Shown: positions 35,329 through 47,251, numbered from the stretch's first letter. The stretch: DNA of 64,000 bases from Scalesia atractyloides (GCA_947069175.1 CAMTDV010000012.1:37790341-37854340); one strand, 5' to 3'. Numbers and translations: made by a program. The notes: a model not told the origin generated them from the sequence alone.

Positions 35329-35467
35329 TGCTCATTAGTAATTTCCCTTTAAAACAACAGGGCATCGTTTGTGTCAGATTAGTTAATTGCAGAGCAGGGG
35401 GGGGGGGGGGGGGGGGTTTGCAGCAACACAATACCTAGAAAACTCGAAAACGACGATTGTTGTTGCC
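35258..35467 (+). promoter_or_regulatory. PELOTA proximal promoter / 5' UTR with (ATT)n and a long G tract
   Basis: Only 210 bp separate the MULE end from the PELOTA start codon. They contain (ATT)n at about 35291-35327 and a run of about 20 G residues at 35397-35416. No TATA box is clear. Confidence 0.5.
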
Positions 35468-38400
35468 ATGAAGATCGTTCGGAGAGATTTCGTTCCCGAT
35501 GGCCCCGGCAGCGTTAAGGTAAATCCGTTTTCCGTCTCCGATAACATTCGGCTTTCGATTATTCATCCTCTTGCGTTTCCCAAACAAACAGATGATTCCG
35601 GATGAAGCAGACGATTTGTGGCTCGCTTATAACCTAATTTCTCCAGGTGATACTGTCATGGCTGTTACCATCAGGTAATTCAATTTCAATTCAATTCAAC
35701 ATGATTTTATAAATCTACAATTTGCTGCTATATTAGTTTCACTTTATTAGTTAATTGCATATTTTTTAGCATCTAGATTTGTGTTTTATTGCCTTAATAA
35801 CTTTGTATTTTCACTTATAGAGTTGTGGTACTGGAATTAATAATATCTTTCTTTATTTGTGTGCTGAGTAGAAAAGTTCTTAGAGAAGCAGCTACTGGAT
35901 CAAGAGAAGCAGAACGGGTGAAATTGAAACTTGAAATCAAAGTTGAGGTAAGGAGAGTTTGTTGCTAGTGCTACAATAATTATATGGGGAACTAAGCCTC
36001 CCAAGTGTTACACTAATAAGCAATAGATATTTTCCGGTAAACTTGAAGTAGGAGGTATAGTGAAGAAAGTAAATTCACTAAATAGTAGCCAGTATTCATA
36101 TAAGTTTCATTTGCATCGCTTCTATAGCTTTTTTTAAACACTAATAAAAAATTACACATGATTCGAACACCTAATGAAAGTTGACTGACTTTAGATGAAC
36201 AAAAAGACTTTGAATGGCTTTAGTGGAACACTTGGTTACTAATTGCTATTGTGTAAAGTTACCCCTCGTTGTGTCTCTGAGCATCAGTAGCCACATGTTT
36301 GCATTGTTATATGTTGTGAATTTGTTTGCAGAATGTTGATTATGACAAAGAAGGTGCTGTGCTAAGGGTTCGTGGGAAGAACATCCTGGAAAATGAGCAT
36401 GTAAAAGTAGGTGCCCATTTTATTCAAGCATATACAAATTTTGTGATCAAGAATACAAGAAGTATGATATAATCCAAGAAACTAAACATGACTAATAAAC
36501 CATACAGGTAGAAGCTTTCTAGGGATATAAAAAATTATTTGATCGATTTTACCAAAGGAACATTCTAGAACAATTTGTTTACTTTATGTTTGTTTTGCTT
36601 GCAGATAGGACAATTTCATACACTTGATCTTGAATTAAAAAGGGCTTTTGTGTTAAGGAAGGTATACTTAAATTTCTTCTTTTTTTTAATAACTAGTACG
36701 TAGTTGTTTCTGAAGTGGGTTACTGGTTACATTGCAGGTGTTATGGGACACACTAGCAATAGAAGCACTTAAACAAGCCTCAGGTATATTTTGGTAATTT
36801 TACTGGCATGAAACATCTCAATAATTACTTTTTCTTCACTCTGATGGTTCTCTATGTTTCTTGATTTAGATCCTTCTGCCAGTGCTGATCTGGCAGTGGT
36901 GCTAATGCAAGAAGGGTTGGCACATATTCTCCTTGTTGGTAAAAGGTAACCTAATCATAATGTACGATTACATCAGTTTATTTTTTGTAAATCTTCTTTT
37001 TTCCTTCATGTGGATATGGTTCCATAGTGGTTTGTTGTTTATGGCTGTAATCATGGATTTTACAATATTTCAAGTTTTGATTGATATTTAAAGTAACGTC
37101 TAGATAAAAGGACCCTGAACGTGCTTATAAAGGGTGCACTTTGATAGTGATTATCAAAAATTTGTAGAACATATTCTTCATCTATTTGTGGATGTAAGAT
37201 TCAGTTAACCAGACTTTGAATGTTAGTATGTTACATAATCTGATTATTTTAAAATAAAGAGGTAAGACGACCAATAAGGACATTTATCTGAACAAAGTAA
37301 ATGGTTTGTAAAAATGAAGTAAAAGTCTCACATAAGCTTAAAGTATGGTGAATAATTAACATTATTTTACCTTTAGATTACCAGTTTCGTTTTAGATGAT
37401 ATGAAACTTAGATGGTTTTTAAAAATGAAGTAAAAGTCTCACATAAGCTTAAAGAACGGTGAATAATTAACATTATTTTACCTTTAGATTACCAGTTTCG
37501 TTTTAGGTGATATGAAACTTATTATTTGGTTACCAGAAGCAGTTTCTTTTATACCCAAACTTTAAACAGACTTAAGGTGCAATCAGATCACTAATTCCAA
37601 AACGCAAATCCAAACACCCTAAAAGTTATGAGGCTCAGGGTCTGTTATTTTAAGAAATTACTTATATTATTACAATAAACTTTTTTTGTTGATGTGAGTT
37701 ACACAATGCTAATTTGGTCAATTTTTCATCAGTTTGACTATTACACCTTCTCGGATAGAAGCCTCAATTCCTCGCAAGCATGGACCTTCTGTTGCTGGTT
37801 ATGACAAAGTATGTTTCAAAATGAACTTGTTTGAATTCAAATGTTTGTTGTTGATTTAAATATGGATTTTACATATGCGGATGTCTGAATTTAAATTTGT
37901 GTATGTCAATTTGGATTACAGGCTTTGAATAAATTCTATGAGAATGTTTTACAGGTGAGTGCATATTCTGCTTATTATTGTATTTCTTTAATTTCTTTAA
38001 TTGCATGTTTCACTTTCATGCACACATGTGGAAAATGGAAATCATTAGAATTCTTTTTTGTTTTTATAATTTCTCCAGGCGTTTGTGAAGCATATTGACT
38101 TCAAGGTTGTTCGGTGTGCTGTTATTGCAAGTCCAGGATTCACAAAGGTTTCCAGCTGATATTACTAGATCATTGCATGGTGATCTTAAAATTGGACGAG
38201 TGTTTAAAGAGTGAAAAAATGGACGGGTCTGCTAACGGTCAAGATGGGTTCGTGTTGATCCTAAAACACTTTCATAGCCAGTTATTAATCTTTTTTCATA
38301 AGTATATAATGTGTTAGTTTGATTTAGAAACATCATTTATGATTTTAGAAGTCTGTATACACAAGATAGACTTTAGGTGACATTTAACCTGTTTGACCTG

Positions 38401-40896
38401 CTCATCTTGTGAACACTTTTTTATTAGACCTGTTTGAGAAAAGCTACAGCCTAAATCGTCATTCGTAAGTAAATGAGTGGAAATTGCCACATCTAAATTG
38501 TATATTGAAACTAATTTGTGTGACAAAATGATGTTTTGTGTGTGATAAAGTACTGTGTTTAAACATGTTCTGTATCTTATTGTTTTATATGTACTTTAGG
38601 ATCAGTTTTATCGCCATTTAATGTTGGAAGCAGAAAGAAGAGATCTAAGGAACATAATTGAGAACAAATCACGCATCATTCTTGTGCATTCGACTTCAGG
38701 ATACAAGTATATTTATTGCTGCAACTATAATGTCTTGTAAAATATTTATCTTTCTGCAGTAAATTTTATACTTTTGCTTGTATGTTTACGCAGACATAGC
38801 TTGAGAGAAGTTCTCGATGCTCCGAATGTGATGAATATGATCAAAGATACAAAAGCAGCCCAAGAGGTAGCCCACAAGCCCAATTGCTATTAGCATTTCA
38901 GTTTCAGTTCTCTTTCAGAGCTTTACTTGCTTTTTCAGTTCTTTTAGGAACAGTCATTAACCTCTCTCTTTTTCTCTAGGTCCGAGCGCTTAAGGATTTC
39001 TACACCATGCTTTCAAACGTCAGGTTCCATCTTTGATCATCTTGTTGGATCAATGTCTATTCCTTTTAGAAAGTATATTTTTAATAATATAGAAATTAAT
39101 TTAGATATAATTGTTTAACATGCTAAGATTGACCAAGATAACATTATACAACATTGATTGCCGATCAATATATGTTTTTGGTTGTATATTAATGCTGAAA
39201 GTCGGGTGGGGAAATAATCCCTTCCAATTCAGGTTCCGGGGGACCATCACACTCGAACTAACAGTTATTTTACGGCTTCATTTGATATTTTTGAACACCG
39301 TTAGGATCCACATCGTGCGTGTTATGGACCAAAGCATGTTGAGGTTGCGCATGAACGAATGGCTGTTCAGACATTACTTATCACAGATGATCTTTTCAGG
39401 TTTTTAATTTCTTGTTCATTTTTTGTTGCAAACAGGCACAATATAATACATAAATAAGCCTTTTTAATATAATCTGAATAATGTACTTATTTATTTGAGG
39501 TTTTTTATATTTTCTACAGGAGTTCTGATGTAGCTACAAGGCAAAGATACGTAAATTTGGTCAACACAGTAAAGGACTCAGGGGGCTCGGTTCATATATT
39601 TTCTTCAATGCATGTCTCAGGGGAGCGTAAGTACACTTCTCATTTTACACCACTTTATTTGATGTTAAATGTATAAAATCTCTTTTATCATTTATAAAAA
39701 AATAGGATGGTTGAACTTGAGTAATCATTTTGACACACTAAGTATTTAAAAACAAACTGAGAAATTATGGTTGAAAAGTGCTATAAAAATGAGTAAATTG
39801 CATAAAACATCCTTTATGTTTTCTCAAACTTGCAGGTTCCAGCCTTAATGTTTCAAAGTTGCTAAAAACAGCCTTTAAGTTTATTTTTGTTGCGGGTTCA
39901 ATCCTTTACAGCTAACCACGTTATTTTCTTCAGTTAAGTTCCCTCACATGCATAACATGTGAGGGTATATTCGTCATTTTGGTTGATCTTCCACCCACAT
40001 CAATTATAAGAAAAAAAAATATTTAAGGTTTAACCTTTTTTAAAAAAAATTCTAACGCAGGGACTAATGTGCAATAAAACTAAACTTTTAAAAACCAAAC
40101 ACCTTCTTTCCCGGTCTTCTTCTCCAGGGACTTTGCCGGATTCCGGCGAACCCGGAATTAAGATAGGAATCTTGTTAAGCAGCCCACTAAGCTGTAAAGA
40201 TTAACACAGATTTTGATCATGCCAATCAAACTCTTCAGGATTATCATCAGTTGGAAGAATCGGCGCCTTATTCGCATCAGACGGAAACGACAAACACTCT
40301 TCAACCCTAGATACCTCTCACGGAACTCCGATGCCATCAAATCAGAGAACTTCGTAACACCGTGTTCAGTAGTCGGATCCAGCAACTGGTGACGCTTAGG
40401 ACGCCGCAAGTTAGACTTAAACACTATCAAACGGTAATCGTGCTCTCTGTAGTCGCGTACGTTTTACCAAACTTTTTTAAACTAGGTTAAAACTTAAATA
40501 TTTTTTTTTTATAATTGAAGTGGGTAGAAGATCAACCAAAATGACGAATATACCCTCACATGTTATGCATGTGAGGGAACTTAACTGAAGAAAATAACGT
40601 GGTTAGTGTAAAGGATTGAAGCCGCAACTTAAAGGCTGTTTTTAGCAACTTTTAAACATTAAGGCTGGAACCTGCAAGTTTAAAGAAACATAAAGGATGT
40701 TTTGTGCAATTTACTCTTAAAACGTTGACTTGTTTTGACCTAAATCCTTGAAACGTTTCCTAACCCAAGTGCCCAACTCCCCCATGCCTGCTGACATGAT
40801 GCTTTTTTTTGCATTACTACAGAACTGGCACAACTGACTGGAGTCGCTGCAATACTTCGTTTCCCCCTTCCGGACCTCGATGACATCGAGATGTAA
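35468..40896 (+). CDS. PEL1: PELOTA (Dom34 family) ribosome-rescue factor, complete, 16 exons, 378 aa
   Basis: Exons: 35468-35518, 35592-35674, 35872-35947, 36332-36406, 36605-36661, 36738-36783, 36870-36945, 37733-37808, 37922-37954, 38079-38147, 38600-38706, 38794-38866, 38980-39018, 39305-39399, 39520-39626, 40823-40896. All borders are GT-AG, phases agree, and the sum is 1,137 nt. The protein starts [17 protein letters not shown]. It shows the central segment [16 protein letters not shown] and the C-terminal [17 protein letters not shown], and ends LPDLDDIEM. It is an eRF1 relative that lacks the GGQ motif. With HBS1 it splits ribosomes stalled on broken mRNA in the cytoplasm (no-go and non-stop decay). 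There is no frame break. The last intron carries a Pack-MULE-like insertion. Confidence 0.96.
37301..37523. repeat. ~112-bp tandem duplication in PELOTA intron 7
   Basis: Two adjacent copies share AAAAATGAAGTAAAAGTCTC through TTTCGTTTTAG.TGATATGAA and differ at only a few positions (for example AAAGTATGG against AAAGAACGG). Confidence 0.9.
39791..40716. mobile_element. Pack-MULE-like TIR element in PELOTA intron 15
   Basis: A 926-bp element with inverted repeats of about 220 bp. It starts GAGTAAATTGCATAAAACATCC and ends in the reverse complement of GAGTAAATTGCACAAAACATCC. GAGTAAATTGCA termini resemble other Mutator-like ends. The flanking 9-mers (TATAAAAAT and TTAAAACGT) do not match well, so the duplication is decayed or the ends are off by a few bases. 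The central 400 bp hold a fragment of a host cysteine protease gene. Confidence 0.75.
40130..40443 (-). pseudogene. Captured fragment of an RD19-like papain-type cysteine protease
   Basis: The minus strand reads [20 protein letters not shown] then [20 protein letters not shown], the I29 inhibitor prodomain (ERFNIN/GNFD region) of RD19-type proteases. After a one-base frame change it gives [20 protein letters not shown], the junction to the mature enzyme. The catalytic Cys region is not included. It lies wholly between the TIRs at 39791-40716, so it was carried in. Confidence 0.85.
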
Positions 40897-41088
40897 TTTA
40901 TGCTACAGAAATTAATTAATGACAGTGTTTTATACTTATGGACTACTGAATATACCCATAGTGTTTCCTCCAATATGTAACCTCTTCATGAGTTATAGAC
41001 TAACTTATTATGATAACATCAAGGCATGTTGGATCATGGCAGTAGAGGTGGTGAATGGGTGGGTTGAGTAATTGTTCGGTTCGGGGCT
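40897..41088 (+). other. PELOTA 3' UTR and intergenic spacer
   Basis: Non-coding sequence after the TAA stop. Poly(A) signals are not distinct. Confidence 0.4.
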
Positions 41089-41466
41089 TGGTTTAAAAAA
41101 GCGCGCCTAGGCGTGAGGCGACCTAAGGCGCAAAGTGTACAAAAGGCGCAGGTGAGACGTGCTTTTTAGGAGAAAAAATGACCTGAGGCGCAGGCGAGGC
41201 TCGCGCCTTTTGTACATGGTATGTTTTTGTGTAGCTGAGTGTTGTACAACAGGTTTTTCATGTTGTACATTTAGTTTTTTTTTTCATTTTAAAACATATA
41301 TAAAGCTTAATTATAGCTAAATCATAGGTAGGGGATGCTAAAAGCCTATGAGATGTATAAAATAAATAATATAATCACTTTACGCGTTGCGTACGAAAAG
41401 CTCACCGCTTTTGCGCTTCGGTTTTAGACCTCGTCGTTTTTGAACGTCTCAAGCTTTTTTAAACCT
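41089..41466. mobile_element. GC-rich MITE, CTTGGTTTAAAAAAGC termini
   Basis: The left end CTTGGTTTAAAAAAGC and the reverse complement of the right end CCTAGGTTTAAAAAAGC pair almost perfectly. The interior contains AGGCG and GGCGCA words. Possible 8-bp flanks (GTTCGGGG and GGTTGGGG) match at six of eight positions. The element is of the same family as those in RPS9M intron 1. Confidence 0.65.
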
Positions 41467-42038
41467 AGGGTTGGGGTTGATTTTTAGTACAGGTTGAGTT
41501 GATAACGGCTGAGTCAACCCACAAACTTTTTTGACTTTGTTATTAATTAATGTGTAATATGACTGTTTAAACTTTATTGCTATAATCTACGAGTATTTGA
41601 ATTTCAACCAATTTAACCTATTTGGAGGTTTGGGATTTAATAAATCGTCTCCAGGATGCACAAAATTGAAAACATTCTATCTTCTTCATCATCCAATGGA
41701 CCACTCGTAGTGTCTATGGGATTGGGCTTTTTTTTGCTCTAATTCACGCCAAAACACACTTGGCTACCGACCCCCTAGGCATTTTTTTCCGAAAAAAAGC
41801 TCTGGGTGTTAATTTAAAACGTCAGAATTTTGAAAGTTTTCATGTTTTGACCGTTGTGAATGTTCGTTTAACGGTAATAAAAAAATCTCTTTTTTTAATC
41901 CATTTTTTACCTATAATAAAAACCTCATTTTCAACTCCATTTTTTATAAACTTTTCCCTCTATTCTTCCATACTTCTTCACATTTTATAATTTCTCTCTT
42001 CTCTTCACTACTTCACATTTTATAAAAATAAATATATC
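41467..42038. other. Intergenic stretch before the Harbinger-type accessory pseudogene
   Basis: Non-coding. TATAAAAATAAATA at about 42020 may be the old promoter of the following pseudogene. Confidence 0.35.
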
Positions 42039-42960
42039 ATGAATCCTTCCGACCCCCTTTCGATGTTCCATCTAGACCCGGCAACCAAACTTCATATCGC
42101 CTGAACACCATGCAACGGTCCTACAATTTCCAAGATATGGACATGAGTATAATGGTGTACACACAATTATTAAACACGCCTCCGCAATTCTTTCACGGTC
42201 CACACGACTTTGCATCCATGGGCGGTTCACATGCTGCTCAAGAAGAAACCGAGCCTGACATCGAAACGGTGCCGGAGAAACAACCGGAGCCCATAGCCGA
42301 GGTGTCTCAACATGGTAGATAGTCCCATAAAAAAAGAGGCTACCTCTCCACGCACGAAAAACACCTACCAAGCTTGGTTGAAAGATGACGAGTACGCGTT
42401 AGCACGGGCGTGGCTCGACATCTCGGAGGATCCCGAAGTTGGTAAGCGTTATTTACCATAAATGTCATTCGTTCCAAGAAGTTTTCCAACGCACGATGAT
42501 AACTTGGATAGCGGTCAAAATAACGCGAATATATTAACAAGAGCGTTGGAAGAGTTCAACCAAAAGAGAGGCGCTTTTACATACTTGAATTGTTGGGAGC
42601 TTCTACGCGGAAGTCCTAAATGGGCTAACATACCGAGCATGACGTCTAGCAGTAGACGTAAAGCAAAACGGTCCAAAACATCCTCCTCGGTTGATCCGGA
42701 AACACCCACTTCCGATGCTCGAAACGTCGACTTAAACATTAATTAGGACGACGAGGATGAGGGAGTGGAGTTGGCCCGACCGCCCGATAGAAGAAGGGGG
42801 AAAAGAGGGAAGGGCAGAGTCGTCTTTGGTGGGTTTCGAAATGAAGCAAGATTTCGAAGAGATGAACCAACGCCTACAATACATACCTAGACCTCAGTCA
42901 TAGGATGGGGCAAATGCGTTGGCAACAAATCCGTAATAAATACGGACTTTAGATTTTATA
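42039..42960 (+). pseudogene. SANT/Myb-like plus NAM-associated protein remnant (PIF/Harbinger accessory ORF type)
   Basis: The start ATGAATCCTTCCGACCCC is followed by a Pro/His-rich segment, then WLKDDEYALARAWLDISEDP (the first helix of a trihelix/SANT domain). After a stop come ILTRALEEFNQKRGAFTYLN, CWELLRGSPKWANIPS, SSRRKAKRSKTSSSV and DLNIN, the order of the family often labelled NAM-associated or 'glutathione S-transferase T3-like'. These proteins are domesticated from, or still part of, PIF/Harbinger transposons. Stops and missing DNA-binding helices show decay. Confidence 0.72.
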
Positions 42961-43320
42961 TTTTTTTAGCATTTTGTCGGTTTTTTATTTAATGAAATAT
43001 TATTGGTTTTAATTTTAAAGAAAGACAAAAAAATAATAATTGGGTAATCATTGAGACATTATTTGACATTATACCACTACACTCATTTTAGACTAATACC
43101 CATGTTGACTGGACTGCCCCGTGTCGTATCATGCCAAAGAGAGGGGCATTAGTTTCAAGTCCCACTACACATGGTCTTTTGTGCGTTATAATTGGTGAAG
43201 ATTATGATTAATAACGGTGGATGTGTTGTGTGAAATTAATTTGAGTGTTAAATTTAAAAATTAAATTAAAAAACAATGTAAATACGTAGGTAGTCGCGTC
43301 TAGTCTTTGGATATTTAGTT
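42961..43320. other. Spacer, possibly the 3' end of the Harbinger-type element
   Basis: Contains GGGGCATTAGTTTC and neighbouring GC-rich words that recur near 46.6 kb. No paired ends found. Confidence 0.35.
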
Positions 43321-43322
43321 GA

Positions 43323-44480
43323 GAAAAATTGCCTGTATAGTTGCTATGATTTGCTCAGATTTTACATATAGTCCCTACACTTCTAAAATTACAGCTATAG
43401 TTCTTAACTTTTGCATAGTCGTTCTCGTATAGTCTCTGAAATAGAGGGATGTTAACTTTTTTTCTCAGATAACTGGGTGTGAAATGACCTAAATACCCCT
43501 AATGTTAAATATATAACTAAAAAGTTAAAGTAAATATAATTAATATTTAAAAATTTATATGAGACCACCACCCACCTCACTCTCCTCATCTTCCCCAATA
43601 TTCACCAACTCCACATTTCACCACCACCACCTCACCCCGCCGGAAAAGTGCCACCACCTCACCTTCCCACCATTATCTTCAACCTCATCCACCATTGCCA
43701 CCATCACCCCCTAGCAACAATATAAAATTGGAAGATTACAAATACTGCGATACTTTCCGTACTGATTCAAGAACCCTCTATCCTTAAAAAACACATAAGC
43801 AGAAGCAACAAGTCTCACATCATCAGCATTCAAGCACGTGTCCAACACCTCCCAATTTCTCTGCAACTCCACCGATTCACTTTGCAAATCATTAACCCGT
43901 GGAATATCCAGCAAAAATCGAAGAGCTTTACCCAGATCTTTATCCTTAACCGCTTGTTTGTACTCTCTCCATTCCGTTAATGCTTTGGGCGTGATTCGTC
44001 GTGAATGTTGACGGAATGGTAACAGATTGTGTGGGAATTGAGTTGAGGGGATGAAGGTTATTGCTGGGAGAGAAATCGGGTTTTGGGGGACGAAGTGGAG
44101 GGTGATGGTCGCAGTGGTGGATGGGGTTGAAGATGATGGTAGGAGGGTGAGGTGGTGGCGTTTTTCCGGCGGGGTGAAAGGTGGAGGCTGGTGAAGATCG
44201 AAAAGATGAAGAGAGTGGGGTGGGTGGTGGGTCCCACATAAATTTTTAGATATTAATTATATATCTTTGAACTTTTAGTTATTTATTTAACAGTAAGGGT
44301 ATTTAGGTCATTTCACATCCACTTAACTGAAAAAACTAACTTACACCCGCTTCGGGAACTATCTAAGAACGAGTGTACGAAAGTTGAGAACTATAACTGT
44401 AATTTTAGAAATGTATGGACTATAGGTGAAATCTGAGTAAACCACATGGAGTATCTGGACATTTTTCTTTTTTTTTTCTT
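43323..44480. mobile_element. Pack-MULE-like element with ~390-bp inverted repeats
   Basis: The left arm (43323 to about 43710) and the reverse complement of the right arm (about 44090-44480) share long blocks: TCTAAAATTACAG.TATAGTT, GTGAAATGACCTAAATACCC and CACCCCGCCGGAAAA. The central 380 bp are unique and contain a host gene fragment. No target duplication was recognised, so the exact ends are uncertain to about 15 bp. Confidence 0.7.
43725..44010 (-). pseudogene. Captured host gene fragment in the Pack-MULE-like element
   Basis: The minus strand is open through SRRITPKALTEWREYKQAVK, DKDLGKALRFLLDIPRVNDL, QSESVELQRNWEVLDTCLNA and DDVRLVASAYVFFKDRGFL. The composition is that of a real conserved plant protein, which I think is an organelle-targeted one but cannot name safely. 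The fragment lacks a start and an end, and the frame stops within the element. Confidence 0.6.
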
Positions 44481-44671
44481 TTGATATTTTCTTCTCTTTC
44501 TTGATTGGGTCCTACTATTTACACCCAACTTTTTGCTATTTGCACAAAATGATGTGACATTAATAAATTTAAATTTGTGTTTGTCTTTTATAACTTCCGA
44601 TATATAATGTTTTATAAAAAGACAAAAAATCACATACAAATACTTTCATACGTACGAACTGAAGGTTTTGC

Positions 44672-44960
44672 TGAAAAAACGCGGTGGCATTTTCGTAATT
44701 ATCAAACTTACTCTACAAATGATCTTGTAGGGTAATTTTGATATTGTAAGGTAATTTTGATCTTTGTAAGATAATTTTGTAGAGTATCATAATTACTCCA
44801 CAAATGATCTTGTAAGCTAATTTTGATCTTATAGGATAATTTTGTAGAGTATTATAATTACTATCCAAATGATTTTATAGGATAATTTTGAATTGTTTGT
44901 AGAGTAATTTTGATAATTACCCTAGGAACAAATAATTACGAAAATGCAACCGTGTTTTCT
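44672..44960. mobile_element. MITE with internal tandem units (TAATTTTGATCTTGTAGG type)
   Basis: Ends AAAAAACGCGGTGGCATTTTCG and the reverse complement AAAACACGGTTGCATTTTCG are inverted repeats extending through GTAATTAT. Inside, CTCCACAAATGATCTTGTAG and TAATTTTGTAGAGTAT units repeat two to three times. Confidence 0.65.
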
Positions 44961-45021
44961 TTTGTTTTTTAATGCCTTTCGTACATTTGTACGATAAGGT
45001 ACTTTGTACGTGAACTTAACT

Positions 45022-45222
45022 CTTATAAAAAACGAATATGGTTTTGCCATGTGCTTATTTTAATCTACATTTTGATATAAATATTATAAAAACGGCACAT
45101 ATCAAATATAAAGTTTTATAAGCCGTTACAAATTTTATATTCCGTTTTTTATAAACTTTATATCAAAATGTAGATAAAAATAAGCGCATTACAAAACCAT
45201 ATTTATTTTTTAATAAAACAAT
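45022..45222. mobile_element. Foldback MITE (~200 bp, ~60-bp arms)
   Basis: The left arm AATATGGTTTTGCCATGTGC ... TCTACATTTTGATATAA is repeated inverted at the right as TTATATCAAAATGTAGA ... CATTACAAAACCATATTTA. Only about 80 bp separate the arms, so the whole element can fold into one hairpin. Confidence 0.8.
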
Positions 45223-46548
45223 ATATATCAAAATTTATAAAAGAAAAACAAAAATTTGAATTTATTAATGTCATATCACTTGTTGTAATTAGCAAAATAA
45301 ATAGAATTACCTTCTTGTTACTTCATTTTATTGATTTACTAGGTGAGAAACCACTCTACATGATTTGAATAAGTGTTTTTTTTTAAAAATGATTTGCAAT
45401 ACAAATATGTTAAAAATGATAATACACATGTTTATAAAGATAATTTAATAAGACTCTCCCTATTCCCACATCTTTATATCTTATTCACACATCCTTTTAC
45501 ACTCTATCCTTCTACATAGATATATAGAGAGATAAGATGAAGGATGTGTGTGAATATTAACTCGATTCAATAAATCTAAGAACCAAAATTTAAAATTTTA
45601 TATAGTTAAAACACTTATACATATTTAATACTTTAATAGGTTTTAATAACTACATTAGATAAGTATTTAAGATTTGTAAACTAATAATTGATGTGAATAA
45701 CATCTATAGTTACAAATCGAATCATAAATTATTGCAATCTTTAGAAAGATAATTTTACCAGTGCCAAAATTTATATATTTAGATATTCTAAATCACTACT
45801 AAAAACGTATAAATACGAGTGTTTATCTAAAAATTAAAAATACAAATAATTTTTTTGTCACAAGAAAATAAATAAACCTATGAATCTAATATATAGTTTA
45901 AGTTTACTAAGTTATTTTTTAACCAATATTTACTAAGTCTAATTACCTAGAATTATTTCTTTCTAATGAAAGAAGATTTAAGAGTAGGTTAAAGTGATAC
46001 CTAATAATTGGCTTAGATTCTACTTTATTATAATAGACTGAAATAGATTTCTTTTTAATATGGTTTTTGATTATTTTGCTCATTAGATTATCTATATCCT
46101 ATTAGATTCGTTTTTAGAAACCTTATAGCATATCATATAATTTTAACATTATTTTAAGTTCAGTTATTAATTTTACATTTTTCTAAGGGGGACAGGGCAT
46201 TCAAAGCAACTCTCACCAACTAATTATAGCGTGCCTTCTCATCTCAACCTACATGAACCCAAACAAACCTGTACCACTTGAAAGTCTTCTAATTCTACGC
46301 CTCCTAAGAAAATCAACACCCACTCTCTTCTCATCCAGTGCTGGTATGAATCGGATGATGATATCATCTAGCTAGAATGCTAGATGGTTCATAAACCGGA
46401 TGATGACCCTTTTAACCCGGAGCTATTCAGCTAGATGAAGGCAGTTGCGACACCTTAAACCCGTCAGTGAACCCGTGTACGATCCGTCCACCCTAATATA
46501 ACTCTCTTAAAAAGGTACACGTATTTACGGTATCCAATAACATCTTAC
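45223..46548. other. AT-rich intergenic stretch, nothing recognised
   Basis: No coding exons or RNA genes. The part at 46190-46510 is less AT-rich but shows no protein match I can recognise. Confidence 0.5.
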
Positions 46549-46551
46549 TTA

Positions 46552-46915
46552 GACCATGTATAGTAGGGCATTATCATAATGACCCTCCTTTAGGGGTTAT
46601 GTGATATGTGGCTATAAGACATATAGAAGTTGAAGTTTAAAAGTGATGTAGTAGGTATAATGCCCCAACAATGGTTACCCAAATATTTAGTTTATTTCTT
46701 TTCTTTTTCTTTAATTCTCGGTCGGACAATCAACAAATACAACACACCAGGCGTTTATTGGACCAAAACGCCCCGGGGAGTCCATTGGACAATTCAACAA
46801 ACGTAACACACACCAGGCGTTTTCACCATAACGCCAAAAATGCCCCAGGGGCGGTGTGTGAGGCGTTTTGCGGACTATGAGGCCACAACACACCCAAATC
46901 ACTCTACGGTTGGTC
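46552..46915. mobile_element. Harbinger-like MITE, TSD TTA
   Basis: 364 bp with ends GACCATGTATAG and CTACGGTTGGTC, imperfect inverted repeats, and a TTA duplication at 46549-46551 and 46916-46918. Inside, a block with ACACACCAGGCGTTT and AAAACGCC is tandemly duplicated. A three-base duplication fits the PIF/Harbinger group. Confidence 0.65.
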
Positions 46916-47058
46916 TTATAGTCTTTCATTATAACCTTACTTTTCCTGAGTTTTTCTAGATGCAATTATAGGCTGGACAAACCTGAACCTTCTGATACAC
47001 TTCTTGTGTGACCTATGATGGCATTATTTGTCTTGGTAAAGTATGATAAAACTCCTTA

Positions 47059-47059
<1 letters not shown>

Positions 47060-47093
<34 letters not shown>
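47060..47093. repeat. (TA)n microsatellite
   Basis: About 15 TA units without interruption. Confidence 0.95.
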
Positions 47094-47094
<1 letters not shown>

Positions 47095-47251
47095 CACCCA
47101 TAACAAGCTCAAACATATAACTGAAAGATTCAAACACATAACTGATCAAAGATTCAAACACTGTGTAGACAAACCAACATTTATGGAGAGTTCTAAAAAC
47201 AAGCAACAAGAATAGAACAAGGTACACAGTCGGGCACTCGCCTGGCACTAG

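Noticed and set aside
39782..40725. Perfect 9-bp target duplication for the Pack-MULE in PELOTA
   Set aside because: Flanking 9-mers match at about five of nine positions only, so I did not claim a duplication.
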